Positions 1-8,677 of a stretch of 16,481 nucleotides of DNA are shown in pieces. A program made the position numbers and the translations under genes. How positions within the stretch are numbered: position 1 is the first letter of the stretch; every line of letters begins with the position of its first letter. This stretch comes from Proteobacteria bacterium UBA1844 (GTDB lineage: Bacteria > Pseudomonadota > Gammaproteobacteria > Steroidobacterales > Woeseiaceae): positions 1 to 16,481 of the forward strand of contig DDIS01000042.1 of assembly GCA_002338615.1 (NCBI GenBank), in the 5' to 3' direction. The notes beneath the pieces are model-generated. The model did not search any database, was not told where the DNA came from, and saw only the letters and a program-made list of their open reading frames with translations.

Positions 1-1
1 G

Positions 2-289
2 CCGGCCGCAGCGCCGCCCGCGGCTGAGCCGGAGGAAGATGGCTTCGAAGTTGCAGCGCCGATGGTAGGAACGTATTACTCGGCGGCTTCCCCTGGCGCA
101 TCTCCATTTGTACAGGTGGGTGATCGCGTGCAGGAAGGCGACACGCTGTGCATTATCGAAGCCATGAAAATGATGAACCAGATTGACGCCGACGTCTCAG
201 GTACGGTGAAGTCGATTCGCGTGCAAAACGGTGATCCGGTCGAATATGGGCAGACGCTGCTGGTGATCGACCAGCGCGGCGGCAATTAG
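2..289 (+). CDS. accB: Biotin carboxyl carrier protein of acetyl-CoA carboxylase (3' part)
   Basis: Only the C-terminal 95 codons are present; the start lies left of the window. The protein carries the biotin that AccC carboxylates and hands the carboxyl group to the AccA/AccD carboxyltransferase, in the first committed step of fatty acid synthesis in the cytoplasm. Visible here are the tail of an Ala/Pro-rich linker followed by a complete biotinyl domain. That domain opens with PMVGTYY and contains the biotinylation motif EAMKM, whose lysine is the modified residue, then MNQIDAD and SGTVK as in E. coli AccB. The reading frame is open from base 2 to the TAG stop. accC follows after 15 nt, so the two are almost certainly one operon giving matched amounts of carrier and carboxylase. 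The identification is firm; only the N-terminal half is unseen. Confidence 0.95.
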   Translation, partial: PAAAPPAAEPEEDGFEVAAPMVGTYYSAASPGASPFVQVGDRVQEGDTLCIIEAMKMMNQIDADVSGTVKSIRVQNGDPVEYGQTLLVIDQRGGN

Positions 290-304
290 TCGGACGCCGC
301 CAAT

Positions 305-1648
305 ATGCTTGACAAGATAGTCATTGCCAATCGTGGCGAAATCGCACTTCGTATTTTGCGTGCCTGCCGCGAGATGGGCATCAAGACCGTGGCGGTTCAC
401 TCGACCGCGGACACGAACTTGAAGCATGTCCTGCTGGCTGACGAAACCGTGTGTATCGGCCCGCCTGCATCAGCAGACAGTTACCTCGACATGCCTGCCA
501 TCATCAGCGCGGCCGAAGTGACCGATGCAGTGGCAATACACCCCGGCTACGGCTTTCTCTCGGAAAATGCGGACTTCGCGGAACGCGTGGAGTCGTCCGG
601 GTTTACGTTCATCGGGCCGAAAGCCGACGCGATTCGCCTGATGGGCGACAAGGTTTCGGCAATTCGTGCGATGAAAGCGGCCGGTGTACCCTGTGTGCCG
701 GGCTCCGACGGTCCGCTGGGCGAGGACGGCGACGAAAACCTGCGGCTCGCGCGCAATATCGGCTACCCGATCATTATCAAGGCCTCGGGCGGCGGCGGTG
801 GCCGCGGGATGCGGGTGGTGCACGCGGAAGCTTCGTTGCTGGCCGCAATAACCGTGACCAAAGCCGAGGCTCGTTCCGCATTCGGCAACGATACGGTCTA
901 CATGGAGAAATTTCTCGAGCATCCGCGACATGTCGAATTCCAGATACTCGCGGATGGCCAGGGCAACGCGGTGCACCTTGGTGAACGCGATTGCTCCATG
1001 CAGCGTCGCCATCAAAAGGTTATCGAGGAGGCGCCCGCGCCTGGCATCACGGAAGAGCAACGCAACCGGATTGGTAAACGCTGCGTGAACGCTTGCCTCG
1101 AAATCGGCTATCGCAGCGCCGGTACATTCGAATTCCTGTACGAAAATGGCGAGTTCTATTTCATCGAAATGAATACACGCCTGCAGGTTGAGCATCCGGT
1201 GACGGAAATGATCACCGGTATCGACATCGTACGCGAACAATTGCAAATCGCCGCAGGCATGCCACTCAGCTTCACGCAGGATGATGTGCGTTTCCAGGGC
1301 CATGCGATCGAGTGCCGTATCAACGCCGAAGACCCGAAGACATTCATGCCCTCGCCCGGGCTTATTACCCTGGCCCATGCGCCGGGTGGACCCGGCATCC
1401 GCATGGACTCGCATATCTACAGCGGTTACCGGGTTCCGCCTTTCTACGACTCCATGATCGGCAAGCTGATCGCCCACGGCTACAACCGTGATGCAGCTTT
1501 TGGTCGCATGCGCAATGCGCTGAACGAAATCGTAATCGAAGGTATCCGCACGAACGTGCCGCTGCACCGGGAAATATTCCAGCACGCGGCGTTCCAGGCC
1601 GGCGGAACGGACATCCACTACCTGGAGAAGCGTCTTGGCCTGGCGTGA
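305..1648 (+). CDS. accC: Acetyl-CoA carboxylase, biotin carboxylase subunit
   Basis: This enzyme performs the ATP- and bicarbonate-dependent carboxylation of the biotin on AccB. The protein has 447 residues, close to the 449 of E. coli AccC, so it is full length. It begins [20 protein letters not shown], the usual N-terminus of the biotin carboxylase N-domain. The ATP-grasp glycine loop lies at residues 160-168 (ASGGGGGRG). The catalytic segment [12 protein letters not shown] starts at residue 290, with E288, R292 and E296 in the positions expected from E. coli. The C-terminal subdomain follows ([21 protein letters not shown]). The gene sits 15 nt behind accB in the usual accBC arrangement. 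No strong Shine-Dalgarno is visible before the ATG, so translation may be coupled to accB. Its stop codon abuts the left end of an inverted-repeat element, so prmA is 205 bp away. Confidence 0.98.
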   Translation: MLDKIVIANRGEIALRILRACREMGIKTVAVHSTADTNLKHVLLADETVCIGPPASADSYLDMPAIISAAEVTDAVAIHPGYGFLSENADFAERVESSGFTFIGPKADAIRLMGDKVSAIRAMKAAGVPCVPGSDGPLGEDGDENLRLARNIGYPIIIKASGGGGGRGMRVVHAEASLLAAITVTKAEARSAFGNDTVYMEKFLEHPRHVEFQILADGQGNAVHLGERDCSMQRRHQKVIEEAPAPGITEEQRNRIGKRCVNACLEIGYRSAGTFEFLYENGEFYFIEMNTRLQVEHPVTEMITGIDIVREQLQIAAGMPLSFTQDDVRFQGHAIECRINAEDPKTFMPSPGLITLAHAPGGPGIRMDSHIYSGYRVPPFYDSMIGKLIAHGYNRDAAFGRMRNALNEIVIEGIRTNVPLHREIFQHAAFQAGGTDIHYLEKRLGLA

Positions 1649-1847
1649 CTAACAGCCTGTTGAAAACGCCTCAGCCGGCACGATACGGCGTCAAAAAGCG
1701 CCGCAAAATGCCTATGTATGCTCAGATACATTGCGCTTGCCGGACAGGATATCCTGCTGCCGCGAAGCCCAAGGACGGGCGAGAGCGACGTTCGGCACTT
1801 TTTTCCTTGTCTCGCACTCGCCGGAGGCTTTTGCAACAGGCTGCTAG
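1649..1847. repeat. MITE-like element with imperfect terminal inverted repeats
   Basis: The accC-prmA gap is almost wholly filled by a sequence whose ends are inverted copies of each other. Left end 1649-1679 contains CTAACAGCCTGTTGAAAA then GCCTC and CCGGC. The reverse complement of the right end (1820-1847) reads CTAGCAGCCTGTTGCAAA then GCCTC and CGGC. The outer 18 bases differ at two positions; inside, the match continues with one more mismatch and a 2-nt indel. A second nested pair lies inside: AAAAAGCGCCG at 1693-1703 against CGGCACTTTTT at 1793-1803, with one mismatch. Near the middle are a small hairpin (ATGTAT 1714-1719 / ATACAT 1726-1731) and a perfect palindrome CAGGATATCCTG (1745-1756). 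No transposase is encoded. The open frames inside look like no known protein. This fits a non-autonomous, transposase-dependent repeat, or a large intergenic hairpin family. No clear target-site duplication is visible. Confidence 0.65.
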
Positions 1848-1853
1848 TGGACC

Positions 1854-2744
1854 ATGAGTTGGCAGCAGTTTGTCATGGACCTCGGCAACCTGGATCCTGA
1901 GCGGGTTGAAGAATTTCTTACGGGTCACGGCGCCTGCTCGATCACCTACACGGACGCCGGCGACAAACCCGTTCTGGAACCCGGCGTCGGCGAAACGCCT
2001 CTGTGGAGAGACACGCGCATCAGCGCACTGTTTGCAGGGGATACGGATCTTTCGACGCTCGCCGATGAACTAGGCCGGACTCTCTGTCTCAACCGGCAAC
2101 CCGCGCACCGTGTTGAAAAACTCAGGGATTGCGCCTGGGAGCGCGAGTGGCTGAAAGACTTTGGCCCGATGCAGTTTGGTACATCGCTCTGGGTCTGCCC
2201 CGGCGACTCCGGCGCACCGCCCGGTGCGACCGTTGTGCGTCTCGACCCGGGCCTCGCATTTGGCACGGGGACGCACCCAACGACTGCGCTGTGCCTTGAG
2301 TGGCTCGATGGTCTCGCGCTGGACGACAAGACCTTGCTTGACTATGGCTGCGGCTCGGGCTTGCTCGCCATCGCGGCGCTGAAGCTGGGCTGCCGTAGGG
2401 CTGTCGCCATGGACATTGATCCGCAGGCCGTGACTTCAACTTTACATAATGCGAAACGAAATGCAGTATCCGAACGACTCCAGGTAGTCGGCAGCGACGC
2501 TGAAATCATGTCAAGTTACGACGTAGTCGTCGCCAATATCCTGGCTGGCCCGCTGCTTGCGCTGGCCGAATCGGTCATAACGCGACTTAGTTCCGGTGGC
2601 GAATTGGCGCTGTCGGGCATACTCTCCGGGCAAGTTGACAGAATCCATGCGGCCTACGACCCGTGGATTCAATTCGACGCGCCAGTCTTCCGGTCTCAGG
2701 GCAATCAGACCTGGGCGCGGTTGAGTGGAATTCGACGAGATTGA
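1854..2744 (+). CDS. prmA: Ribosomal protein L11 methyltransferase
   Basis: PrmA is a cytoplasmic SAM-dependent enzyme that trimethylates ribosomal protein L11 on its N-terminal amine and on lysines. The 296-residue product has the family length. Its N-terminal substrate-recognition domain starts MSWQQFVMDL and contains ACSITYTDAGDKPVLEP, closely like E. coli PrmA. The linker GLAFGTGTHPTT follows. The Rossmann methyltransferase domain has motif I LLDYGCGSGLLA (D163-G169), the acidic ribose-binding strand AMDIDP, and VVANILAGPLL with N228. The ATG at 1854 was chosen because the protein aligns from its first residues with other PrmA proteins. No good ribosome-binding site precedes it, and the GGAGG at 1823-1827 is too far away. 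The start is only 6 nt from the right end of the inverted-repeat element, so the element supplies the whole visible 5' leader. prmA next to accC is a common gammaproteobacterial arrangement. Confidence 0.96.
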   Translation: MSWQQFVMDLGNLDPERVEEFLTGHGACSITYTDAGDKPVLEPGVGETPLWRDTRISALFAGDTDLSTLADELGRTLCLNRQPAHRVEKLRDCAWEREWLKDFGPMQFGTSLWVCPGDSGAPPGATVVRLDPGLAFGTGTHPTTALCLEWLDGLALDDKTLLDYGCGSGLLAIAALKLGCRRAVAMDIDPQAVTSTLHNAKRNAVSERLQVVGSDAEIMSSYDVVVANILAGPLLALAESVITRLSSGGELALSGILSGQVDRIHAAYDPWIQFDAPVFRSQGNQTWARLSGIRRD

Positions 2745-2761
2745 CAGGGCTTATTTAGCGC

Positions 2762-5632
2762 ATGTATACCCAGTGCCCAGACTGCGGAACCTCTTTTCGG
2801 GTCACCGCAAACGTTCTGAAGCAGGCGGCCGGCAAAGTCCGTTGCGGCGGCTGCGGCAGTGCATTCAATGCGTTAGCTTATCTTACTGAATCCCGGCCAC
2901 AGGCGCCGCCGCGAACGCCCCGGGAATCGACCCTGCCCGAATTAATGCCGGAACTTAAACCTGAACCGGGCAACGGCAGCAACGACGTACCGCAGAAAAA
3001 AATGTCAGCCTCAGAAAGCGCGGAACTCCTGAAGACGCTCGACCAGCTGGCGGGCGAGGACATCGAACTGGAAGACACCGGCGTCGAATGGCGGCTGCGC
3101 GGCGACGACGACGATGCCGAGGGCGAGAATGACGCAGACGCGTCCGCACTGCTCGAGTTTGGCGATGATACGGATGACGAACTTCTGGCCGTCGATTTTT
3201 CGAGCTCGGAAGAAAATTTCGACAGTTACGTGGTCATCGAAGCACGCGGTGACGAAAATGCAGACGACAGCGACGGCTCTGTCCTGGAGTTCGGCGGTAT
3301 TTTCGACGCCGGCGAAAAACCTGCGCTCGATGTTGAACTCGACGACGCCCCGCGCGATGCCGCTGCCGATACGTCCGTCAATGAAATATTCAACGAGTCG
3401 GTGACCAAGGTCGACTCAGCGCTGTTCGATAGCGCTGGTGAATCCCGCATCGACGAACTATTGGATGCCACGCCTACCCCGGTTGATGAGTTCCTGACGC
3501 AAACGCCGAACGAGGTCGAGGAATCGGAAGTGTTCGACGCAGCATCAAGCAATGCCAGCGCCGAGATTGACCAGCCTGAAGTGTTTGCCGCCGCACCTCG
3601 ATCGCTGGCGGACGAGTTGCGATTCGACGACAACACGGGGCTGCCAGACGACTTTGATTTTGACAATCTGCCGCCGAGCACTTACGAAGGCGAGGAGCGG
3701 CGCCAGACTGCAGCCCGTGAAGCACCGGCTGAAGTCGCGCACGAGCGGGTATTTGAGAAGGAGCCGGAACGACAAACGACGGACTTTTCGCTCGCCGACG
3801 AGGACGAGTGGGATGAACTGCTCGATGAGGTCGAACCGCTTGCGGAACCAGCCGACGACAAGATCTCTGTCGTCTCGGCGTCGAACGACAGGGCGGCTGC
3901 GACCGCAGACACCAGCATCGACGACAGTGAGGAGCGCATGCTCGCCGATGAGCCGGCGCCTTCCTCTCGTGACGCCGAAAGCGACGATCGCGTTCCGCTG
4001 CACGCGATGAGCCTGGCCGAGGAACTCGCGGCATTGCCGGATGAGGCCGAGGACGACGCCGATTACGAAGCGAGTTCGGACGTCGTATTGATTGACGATG
4101 ACGAGTCGCCAGAGGCTGACGCGGCAGAGCTGCCCGAGACAGCCGCGGCCGCGGAAGCAGACATTGAGGCGCAGGATGTCACACCCGATCTCGACACGCA
4201 GTTTGGCTTGCAAGCCGAAACGATGGGCATCGACCTGAGCGGAATCTACACGGCACGACCTGATTTCTCGCGGGCAGAATCCGGCGCGGCAACGAATGAC
4301 GAGCCAGACGATGCGCCGGTTGCCGAGTCTTTGGCAGGGCTCAATGATGAGTTATCCGCAGCTGAGCTCGAAGCAGCCGCTTCGGAGTCCGTGGAGGAGC
4401 CAGGCGCGCAGAAGGAAGCCGATCTCGATACAGAGTTCGACGTCACGCACCTTGTTCCGCCGGCAACAGCCGGGACCAGGGACGTCGATCCTGAGCCAGA
4501 CGACGAGATGGCAGGATACGACGTCGCCCTCGAACCGCCCGCAGACGCCTTTCCCGAATCTACCGGCGAATTGGAGTTCGAACTGGTCAAGGCGCAGGAA
4601 ATGGTCGATGCCGGCGTTGAATTTAACCCCGAGCTCTTTGTCCCACCGCCGACTCCTGAAGAACAGACCGTGAATATGCTGATCGACCAGGATCTGATGC
4701 GGCTTGCGATACCCGAAGACGACGGCTTGTCATCCACCATGATTCTCGACGGCAAGAAAATGAAGGGCCAGGCAGAGTCAGACGGGACGAAAGAAGCGCG
4801 CGACAAAAAAGCTGACGATTATTTCGCGACGTCGGGATCCACGGGTTTTGAATCCATCATCATGGAAGGCGATTACGTCCGCACGGCCCTTGAGCAGAAG
4901 CGCCTGGCAGCAGAGGCAGAAGCACGCAGCAATGCAGGTACGGACGATGTCAGCGTGCTCGTGCAGAAGAATGCCGGCACCGACACGCCTCGCGCCAAAG
5001 CGGGTCGCAAGTTTCAGTATGGCCTTGTCGCTGCAGTACTCGCACTGGCCCTGGGGCTTGCCGGGCAGTTCGTGCACCAGTCGCGCGCTGAACTCGCCAC
5101 CATTCCCGCCGTGGCCAAAGCCATCGGTCCTATATACCGGGCCGCAGGTGCACCTGTTTCTCCCGAGTGGGATGTCCGTGGCTGGCGTTTTGAGGTCACC
5201 AAGGGCAGCACCAACACCGGCGGTCTGGTCGAGCCCCGGGTCGGCAACGAAACAGGATTCGGCATTTCGGAAGCGAGGGGCGCGGGCGAGGCCGAAGCAG
5301 CTGACAACGGCCTCGCCGACATTGAAACCGGCAACGAAGTGCTGACCATATACTCCCGTATCGGAAACAAGTCGGACAAAGCCCTGCCGTATCCCTTGAT
5401 CAGCGTATCTTTGACCGACCGTTTCGAGGAGACCATTGGCAGTAAAGTGCTGGAACCGGCCGACTACCTGACCGGTGACTTCGACGCACGCGCCATGGTT
5501 GAACCCGGCAAGAATTTCAGCGCCGTGATCTCGGTGGCCGCACCCTCGGATGACGCAACAGGCTTCAAGCTTAACGTGTGCTATCGCCAGAGTGGCGGCC
5601 AGTTGCGCTGCGCATTCGAAGACTTCAGGTAA
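2762..5632 (+). CDS. Zinc-ribbon / DUF3426 single-pass membrane protein with long acidic linker
   Basis: This 956-residue protein of unknown function has three parts. Residues 1-40 are an MJ0042-type zinc ribbon, with Cys5, Cys8, Cys28 and Cys31 as ligands. Residues of about 60-740 form a very acidic, low-complexity, probably disordered region dense in Asp, Glu, Ala and Ser. One transmembrane helix lies at about 754-774 (GLVAAVLALALGLAGQFV) after a basic stretch (RAKAGRKFQ), which predicts a cytoplasmic N-terminus and a periplasmic C-terminus. The C-terminal part is a DUF3426-type domain containing GPIYRAAGAPVSPEWDVRGW and ending in CYRQSGGQLRCAFEDF. A smaller zinc-ribbon/DUF3426 gene is usually found between prmA and dusB, so the position fits. 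The linker makes this copy much longer than the few hundred residues I expect for the family. Within the linker SLA(D/E)-type motifs recur at residues 281, 343, 417 and 523, and DLDT(Q/E)F at 476 and 554. The function is unknown; the acidic makeup resembles FimV-like proteins only in a general way. Confidence 0.88.
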   Translation: MYTQCPDCGTSFRVTANVLKQAAGKVRCGGCGSAFNALAYLTESRPQAPPRTPRESTLPELMPELKPEPGNGSNDVPQKKMSASESAELLKTLDQLAGEDIELEDTGVEWRLRGDDDDAEGENDADASALLEFGDDTDDELLAVDFSSSEENFDSYVVIEARGDENADDSDGSVLEFGGIFDAGEKPALDVELDDAPRDAAADTSVNEIFNESVTKVDSALFDSAGESRIDELLDATPTPVDEFLTQTPNEVEESEVFDAASSNASAEIDQPEVFAAAPRSLADELRFDDNTGLPDDFDFDNLPPSTYEGEERRQTAAREAPAEVAHERVFEKEPERQTTDFSLADEDEWDELLDEVEPLAEPADDKISVVSASNDRAAATADTSIDDSEERMLADEPAPSSRDAESDDRVPLHAMSLAEELAALPDEAEDDADYEASSDVVLIDDDESPEADAAELPETAAAAEADIEAQDVTPDLDTQFGLQAETMGIDLSGIYTARPDFSRAESGAATNDEPDDAPVAESLAGLNDELSAAELEAAASESVEEPGAQKEADLDTEFDVTHLVPPATAGTRDVDPEPDDEMAGYDVALEPPADAFPESTGELEFELVKAQEMVDAGVEFNPELFVPPPTPEEQTVNMLIDQDLMRLAIPEDDGLSSTMILDGKKMKGQAESDGTKEARDKKADDYFATSGSTGFESIIMEGDYVRTALEQKRLAAEAEARSNAGTDDVSVLVQKNAGTDTPRAKAGRKFQYGLVAAVLALALGLAGQFVHQSRAELATIPAVAKAIGPIYRAAGAPVSPEWDVRGWRFEVTKGSTNTGGLVEPRVGNETGFGISEARGAGEAEAADNGLADIETGNEVLTIYSRIGNKSDKALPYPLISVSLTDRFEETIGSKVLEPADYLTGDFDARAMVEPGKNFSAVISVAAPSDDATGFKLNVCYRQSGGQLRCAFEDFR

Positions 5633-5729
5633 GCGCGGGCAACGGGCGTGCCAGGCGTCACCGCGCGCGGCCACCTGCCCCGCAAATAAGCACGCAGAAA
5701 CCACGAACAATCCGCGTACAATCAGCACC

Positions 5730-6746
5730 ATGCAAACCCCAGACCTGACGCTGCCCACGCTGGCAATCGGACCGTATACGCTTGCAAGCCCCTTTGTGCT
5801 TGCACCGATGGCCGGCGTAACCGACAAACCGTTCCGGGCGCTGTGTCGTCGCTTTGGTGCAGGGATGACCACTTCGGAAATGACCACGGCCGACACCCGC
5901 CTCTGGCAGACTGCCAAATCCCGTCATCGGCTGGATCTCGACCTGAGCGCGACGCCGGTCGCGGTACAAATCGCCGGGTCGGATGCCGGCCAGCTTGCGT
6001 CGGCCGCACGGGCCTGTGTTGACCGTGGCGCGCAAATTATTGATATCAATATGGGCTGCCCGGCGAAGAAAGTGTGCAAGGCACTGGCGGGCTCGGCCCT
6101 GTTGCGCGACGAAAACCTTGTCGCGAGGATACTGCAGGCCGTTGTCGCAGCGGTACAGGTCCCGGTGACATTAAAAATACGCACCGGCTGGGATCCGGCG
6201 CACCGTAACGGCACAAAAATTGCGACGATTGCCGAGGACGCGGGCATCGTTGCGTTGACTGTGCATGGCCGCACGCGCGCATGCCGATACAACGGTAGCG
6301 CGGAATATGAAACGATTGCGCGCATTAAGGAATGCGTGAGTATTCCGATTATCGCCAATGGCGATATTTCGTCGCCGGAGAAGTCGCTCGAAGTATTGCG
6401 CCTAACCAAGGCAGATGGCTTGATGATCGGCCGCGCCGCGCAAGGTCAGCCGTGGATATTTCAACAACTTAAAAGCAGTCTAAATCGCGCGCAACATTTT
6501 ACGCCTGTAGCAAAAAAAGAATTGCGTGATATCATGCTCGACCACTTGAACGAACTACACCGGTTTTACGGGGAGCAAACAGGTGTTCGAGTGGCTCGCA
6601 AGCACCTGAACTGGTATTGCAAAAAACTCGTAAACGCAGACGAGTTTCGTTACCGGGTAGTGCGTGTCGAGAGTGCTTCTGAACAAATCAGATTGACGCA
6701 GGAATACCTGGATCGTAGCGATGGAGGTATTGCTTTGGCGGCGTGA
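5730..6746 (+). CDS. dusB: tRNA-dihydrouridine synthase B
   Basis: DusB is an FMN- and NADPH-dependent enzyme that reduces specific uridines in the tRNA D-loop to dihydrouridine. The 338-residue protein shows the Dus TIM-barrel signatures in order: PFVLAPMAGVTDKPFR near the N-terminus, TSEM, QIAGSD, then DINMGCPAKKV with catalytic Cys110. These are followed by GSALL, VTLKIRTGWD, LTVHGRTR, IPIIANGDI and LMIGRAAQGQPWIF. The small helical tRNA-binding domain at the C-terminus is complete. The open frame extends upstream to 5550, but that part overlaps the end of the preceding gene and has no Dus similarity. The ATG at 5730 gives the usual DusB N-terminus. A TACAAT at 5717-5722 resembles a -10 box but lies only 7 nt before the ATG and has no convincing -35. 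The following fis gene makes this the classical dusB-fis pair, normally one operon. Confidence 0.96.
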   Translation: MQTPDLTLPTLAIGPYTLASPFVLAPMAGVTDKPFRALCRRFGAGMTTSEMTTADTRLWQTAKSRHRLDLDLSATPVAVQIAGSDAGQLASAARACVDRGAQIIDINMGCPAKKVCKALAGSALLRDENLVARILQAVVAAVQVPVTLKIRTGWDPAHRNGTKIATIAEDAGIVALTVHGRTRACRYNGSAEYETIARIKECVSIPIIANGDISSPEKSLEVLRLTKADGLMIGRAAQGQPWIFQQLKSSLNRAQHFTPVAKKELRDIMLDHLNELHRFYGEQTGVRVARKHLNWYCKKLVNADEFRYRVVRVESASEQIRLTQEYLDRSDGGIALAA

Positions 6747-6810
6747 TTGTTCAGTGTTGGGGAGGTGGCCCCGGTAGATCAATCCGGGCGGATATTCAGG
6801 ACAACTAAAC

Positions 6811-7092
6811 GTGGCCCAAACAAACTCGAACAGCGGCAAGGCATTGAATGCACCGAACAACAAGAAGCCGCTGCATAAACATACTGAAGACGCTTTGAGT
6901 TTTTACTTTGCAAGCTTAAATGGCGACCGACCTGGCGATTTATACGACCTCGTCATGGGCGAAGTAGAACGACCGCTGTTCAAGGCGGTTATGGATTATA
7001 CGGACGGCAACCAGAGCCAGGCGGCGGGAATACTGGGCATCAACCGCGGTACCCTGCGCAAGAAGCTGAAGACGTACTCACTGATCCGATAA
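6811..7092 (+). CDS. fis: DNA-binding protein Fis
   Basis: Fis is a small homodimeric nucleoid-associated protein that bends DNA and regulates rRNA, tRNA and many growth-phase genes. The 93-residue product matches the family (98 in E. coli). Its C-terminal half carries DLYDLVMGEVERPLFKAVMD and the helix-turn-helix GNQSQAAGILGINRGTLRKKLK at about residues 67-88, nearly identical to E. coli Fis. The N-terminal 25 residues are polar and variable, as usual. The start is taken as GTG at 6811, because AGGA at 6798-6801 provides a ribosome-binding site with 9-nt spacing. An in-frame ATG at 6847 would remove the first 12 residues. The gene follows dusB after 64 nt and precedes purH by 35 nt. It is probably transcribed from the dusB promoter, as in E. 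coli, but no regulatory site is recognisable. Confidence 0.95.
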   Translation: MAQTNSNSGKALNAPNNKKPLHKHTEDALSFYFASLNGDRPGDLYDLVMGEVERPLFKAVMDYTDGNQSQAAGILGINRGTLRKKLKTYSLIR

Positions 7093-7127
7093 GCCACATT
7101 TTAGCCACGCCTTAACGAGGACCTTCA

Positions 7128-8675
7128 ATGTTTGCAGTGCGACGCGCGCTCGTCAGTGTTTCTGACAAGAGTGGCCTCATCCCTTTTGTTACCGGCTTGC
7201 GCGACCTTGGCGTGGAAATTCTTTCAACAGGTGGCACTGCGCGGCAACTGCGCGAAGCAGGCATCGAAGTGATCGAAGTTGCGCAGAAAACCGGGTTCCC
7301 GGAAATCATGGACGGGCGGGTCAAGACCCTGCACCCGAAGATACACGGCGGTCTGCTTGGCCGTCGCGGCACGGATGAAGCGGTTATGAATGAGCACGGC
7401 ATCGAAGCCATCGATCTGCTGGTCGTCAACCTGTACCCGTTCGAGCAAACAATTGCGCGGCACGATGCGACGCTGGATGAGGCGATCGAGAATATCGATA
7501 TTGGCGGTCCCGCGATGATTCGCGCGGCGGCGAAAAATCATGACGGCGTGGCGGTGCTGGTTGACCCGGCCGACTACGCTGCAGTGCACGATGCATTGCA
7601 GAACCACGCGCTGACACTCGACGATCGACGCAGACTGGCCGCGAAGGCTTATGCACACACGGCTGCATACGACACGGCGATTACGAAATACCTGGCTCGC
7701 TCGCTTGGCGATGATCCCCTCGGTGAGCAGTTCCTGTACGCCGGCAAGCTCGTGCAAAAAATGCGCTACGGTGAAAATCCGCACCAGAACGCGGCGTTTT
7801 ACCGGGATCAACAGGCGCCGGCAGGATCGCTAGCAGGTGCGCAGCAGCTGCAAGGTAAAGCGCTTTCGTACAACAACATTGCAGACAGCGACGCGGCGCT
7901 GGAGTGCGTCAAGCAGTTTGCAGAGCCAGCCTGCGTTATCGTGAAGCATGCGAATCCCTGCGGTGTCGCGGTCGCGCGGAATATCTTCGAGGCTTACGAG
8001 AAAGCGCATCGAACAGATCCGACCTCCTCGTTCGGTGGCATCATTGCATTCAACCGGCCGCTTGATGCGCAAACGGCCACCGCCATCGTCGAGCGCCAGT
8101 TTGTGGAAGTCATCATTGCGCCATCGGTCGCGGACGACGCCGCGTCCGTTACCGCGACGAAAAGCAATGTGCGCGTACTTGTTACGGGCAATTGGGAAGA
8201 ATCGGCTGCCGACTTCGACTTCAAGAAAGTGGGTGGCGGTTTGCTGGTACAGGATTCAGACGTCGGTCGAATTACTGCGGCCGATCTCAAGGTCGTCACC
8301 GAGAAGGCGCCCAGCCCCGCTCAACTCGATGACTTGCTGTTTGCATGGACCGTCGTCAAGTATGTGAAATCGAATGCAATTATTTTTTGCAAGGAGCAGG
8401 CAACCATCGGTGTCGGTGCCGGGCAAATGAGCCGCGTCTACAGCACCCGGATCGCAGCCATCAAGGCCACCGACGAGGGCCTCAGCGTTGCTGGCTCGGT
8501 GATGGCATCGGATGCTTTCTTTCCGTTCCGGGACGGCATCGATGCAGCTGCAGAAACCGGTATTGCGGCGATTATCCAGCCAGGCGGTTCCATGCGTGAT
8601 GACGAAGTCATCAAGGCTGCGAACGAACATGGCCTCGCGATGGTATTTACCGGCATGCGCCACTTCAGGCACTGA
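7128..8675 (+). CDS. purH: Bifunctional AICAR formyltransferase / IMP cyclohydrolase
   Basis: PurH catalyses the last two steps of de novo IMP synthesis: transfer of a formyl group from 10-formyl-THF to AICAR, then ring closure to IMP. The 515-residue protein is full length (E. coli 529). The N-terminal MGS-like cyclohydrolase domain begins [13 protein letters not shown] and contains [24 protein letters not shown] and [18 protein letters not shown]. The C-terminal transformylase domain contains [24 protein letters not shown] (K273, H274), [12 protein letters not shown] and [11 protein letters not shown], and ends GMRHFRH. The ATG at 7128 has a good ribosome-binding site (GAGGA at 7117-7121). 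purD begins 2 nt after the stop, so the two are translated together. The fis-purH-purD order is known from other gammaproteobacteria. No PurR operator could be picked out upstream. Confidence 0.98.
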   Translation: MFAVRRALVSVSDKSGLIPFVTGLRDLGVEILSTGGTARQLREAGIEVIEVAQKTGFPEIMDGRVKTLHPKIHGGLLGRRGTDEAVMNEHGIEAIDLLVVNLYPFEQTIARHDATLDEAIENIDIGGPAMIRAAAKNHDGVAVLVDPADYAAVHDALQNHALTLDDRRRLAAKAYAHTAAYDTAITKYLARSLGDDPLGEQFLYAGKLVQKMRYGENPHQNAAFYRDQQAPAGSLAGAQQLQGKALSYNNIADSDAALECVKQFAEPACVIVKHANPCGVAVARNIFEAYEKAHRTDPTSSFGGIIAFNRPLDAQTATAIVERQFVEVIIAPSVADDAASVTATKSNVRVLVTGNWEESAADFDFKKVGGGLLVQDSDVGRITAADLKVVTEKAPSPAQLDDLLFAWTVVKYVKSNAIIFCKEQATIGVGAGQMSRVYSTRIAAIKATDEGLSVAGSVMASDAFFPFRDGIDAAAETGIAAIIQPGGSMRDDEVIKAANEHGLAMVFTGMRHFRH

Positions 8676-8677
8676 GC

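Noticed and set aside
470..1618. Long open frame on the minus strand opposite accC
   Set aside because: It is the mirror of a highly conserved GC-rich gene, resembles no protein family, and overlaps accC completely.
1645..1857. Possible small protein gene in the accC-prmA gap
   Set aside because: The frame lies inside the inverted-repeat element, has no ribosome-binding site and no similarity to known proteins; the structure of the DNA explains the region better.
5550..5729. Upstream extension of the dusB frame by 60 codons
   Set aside because: It overlaps the 3' end of the zinc-ribbon gene, has no Dus similarity, and the ATG at 5730 gives the normal DusB N-terminus.
4778..5917. Long open frame on the minus strand across the zinc-ribbon gene end and the dusB start
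   Set aside because: It covers the membrane helix, the DUF3426 region and the dusB N-terminus on the other strand, and its translation has no recognisable domain.
6038..6051. Perfect 14-bp palindrome TATTGATATCAATA in dusB
   Set aside because: It encodes the invariant stretch before the catalytic NMGCP motif of Dus enzymes, so the bases are explained by codons; nothing suggests an operator there.
6770..6788. Hairpin CCCGG/CCGGG between dusB and fis
   Set aside because: The stem is only 5 bp with no following T-run, so it is too weak to call a terminator or regulatory RNA.
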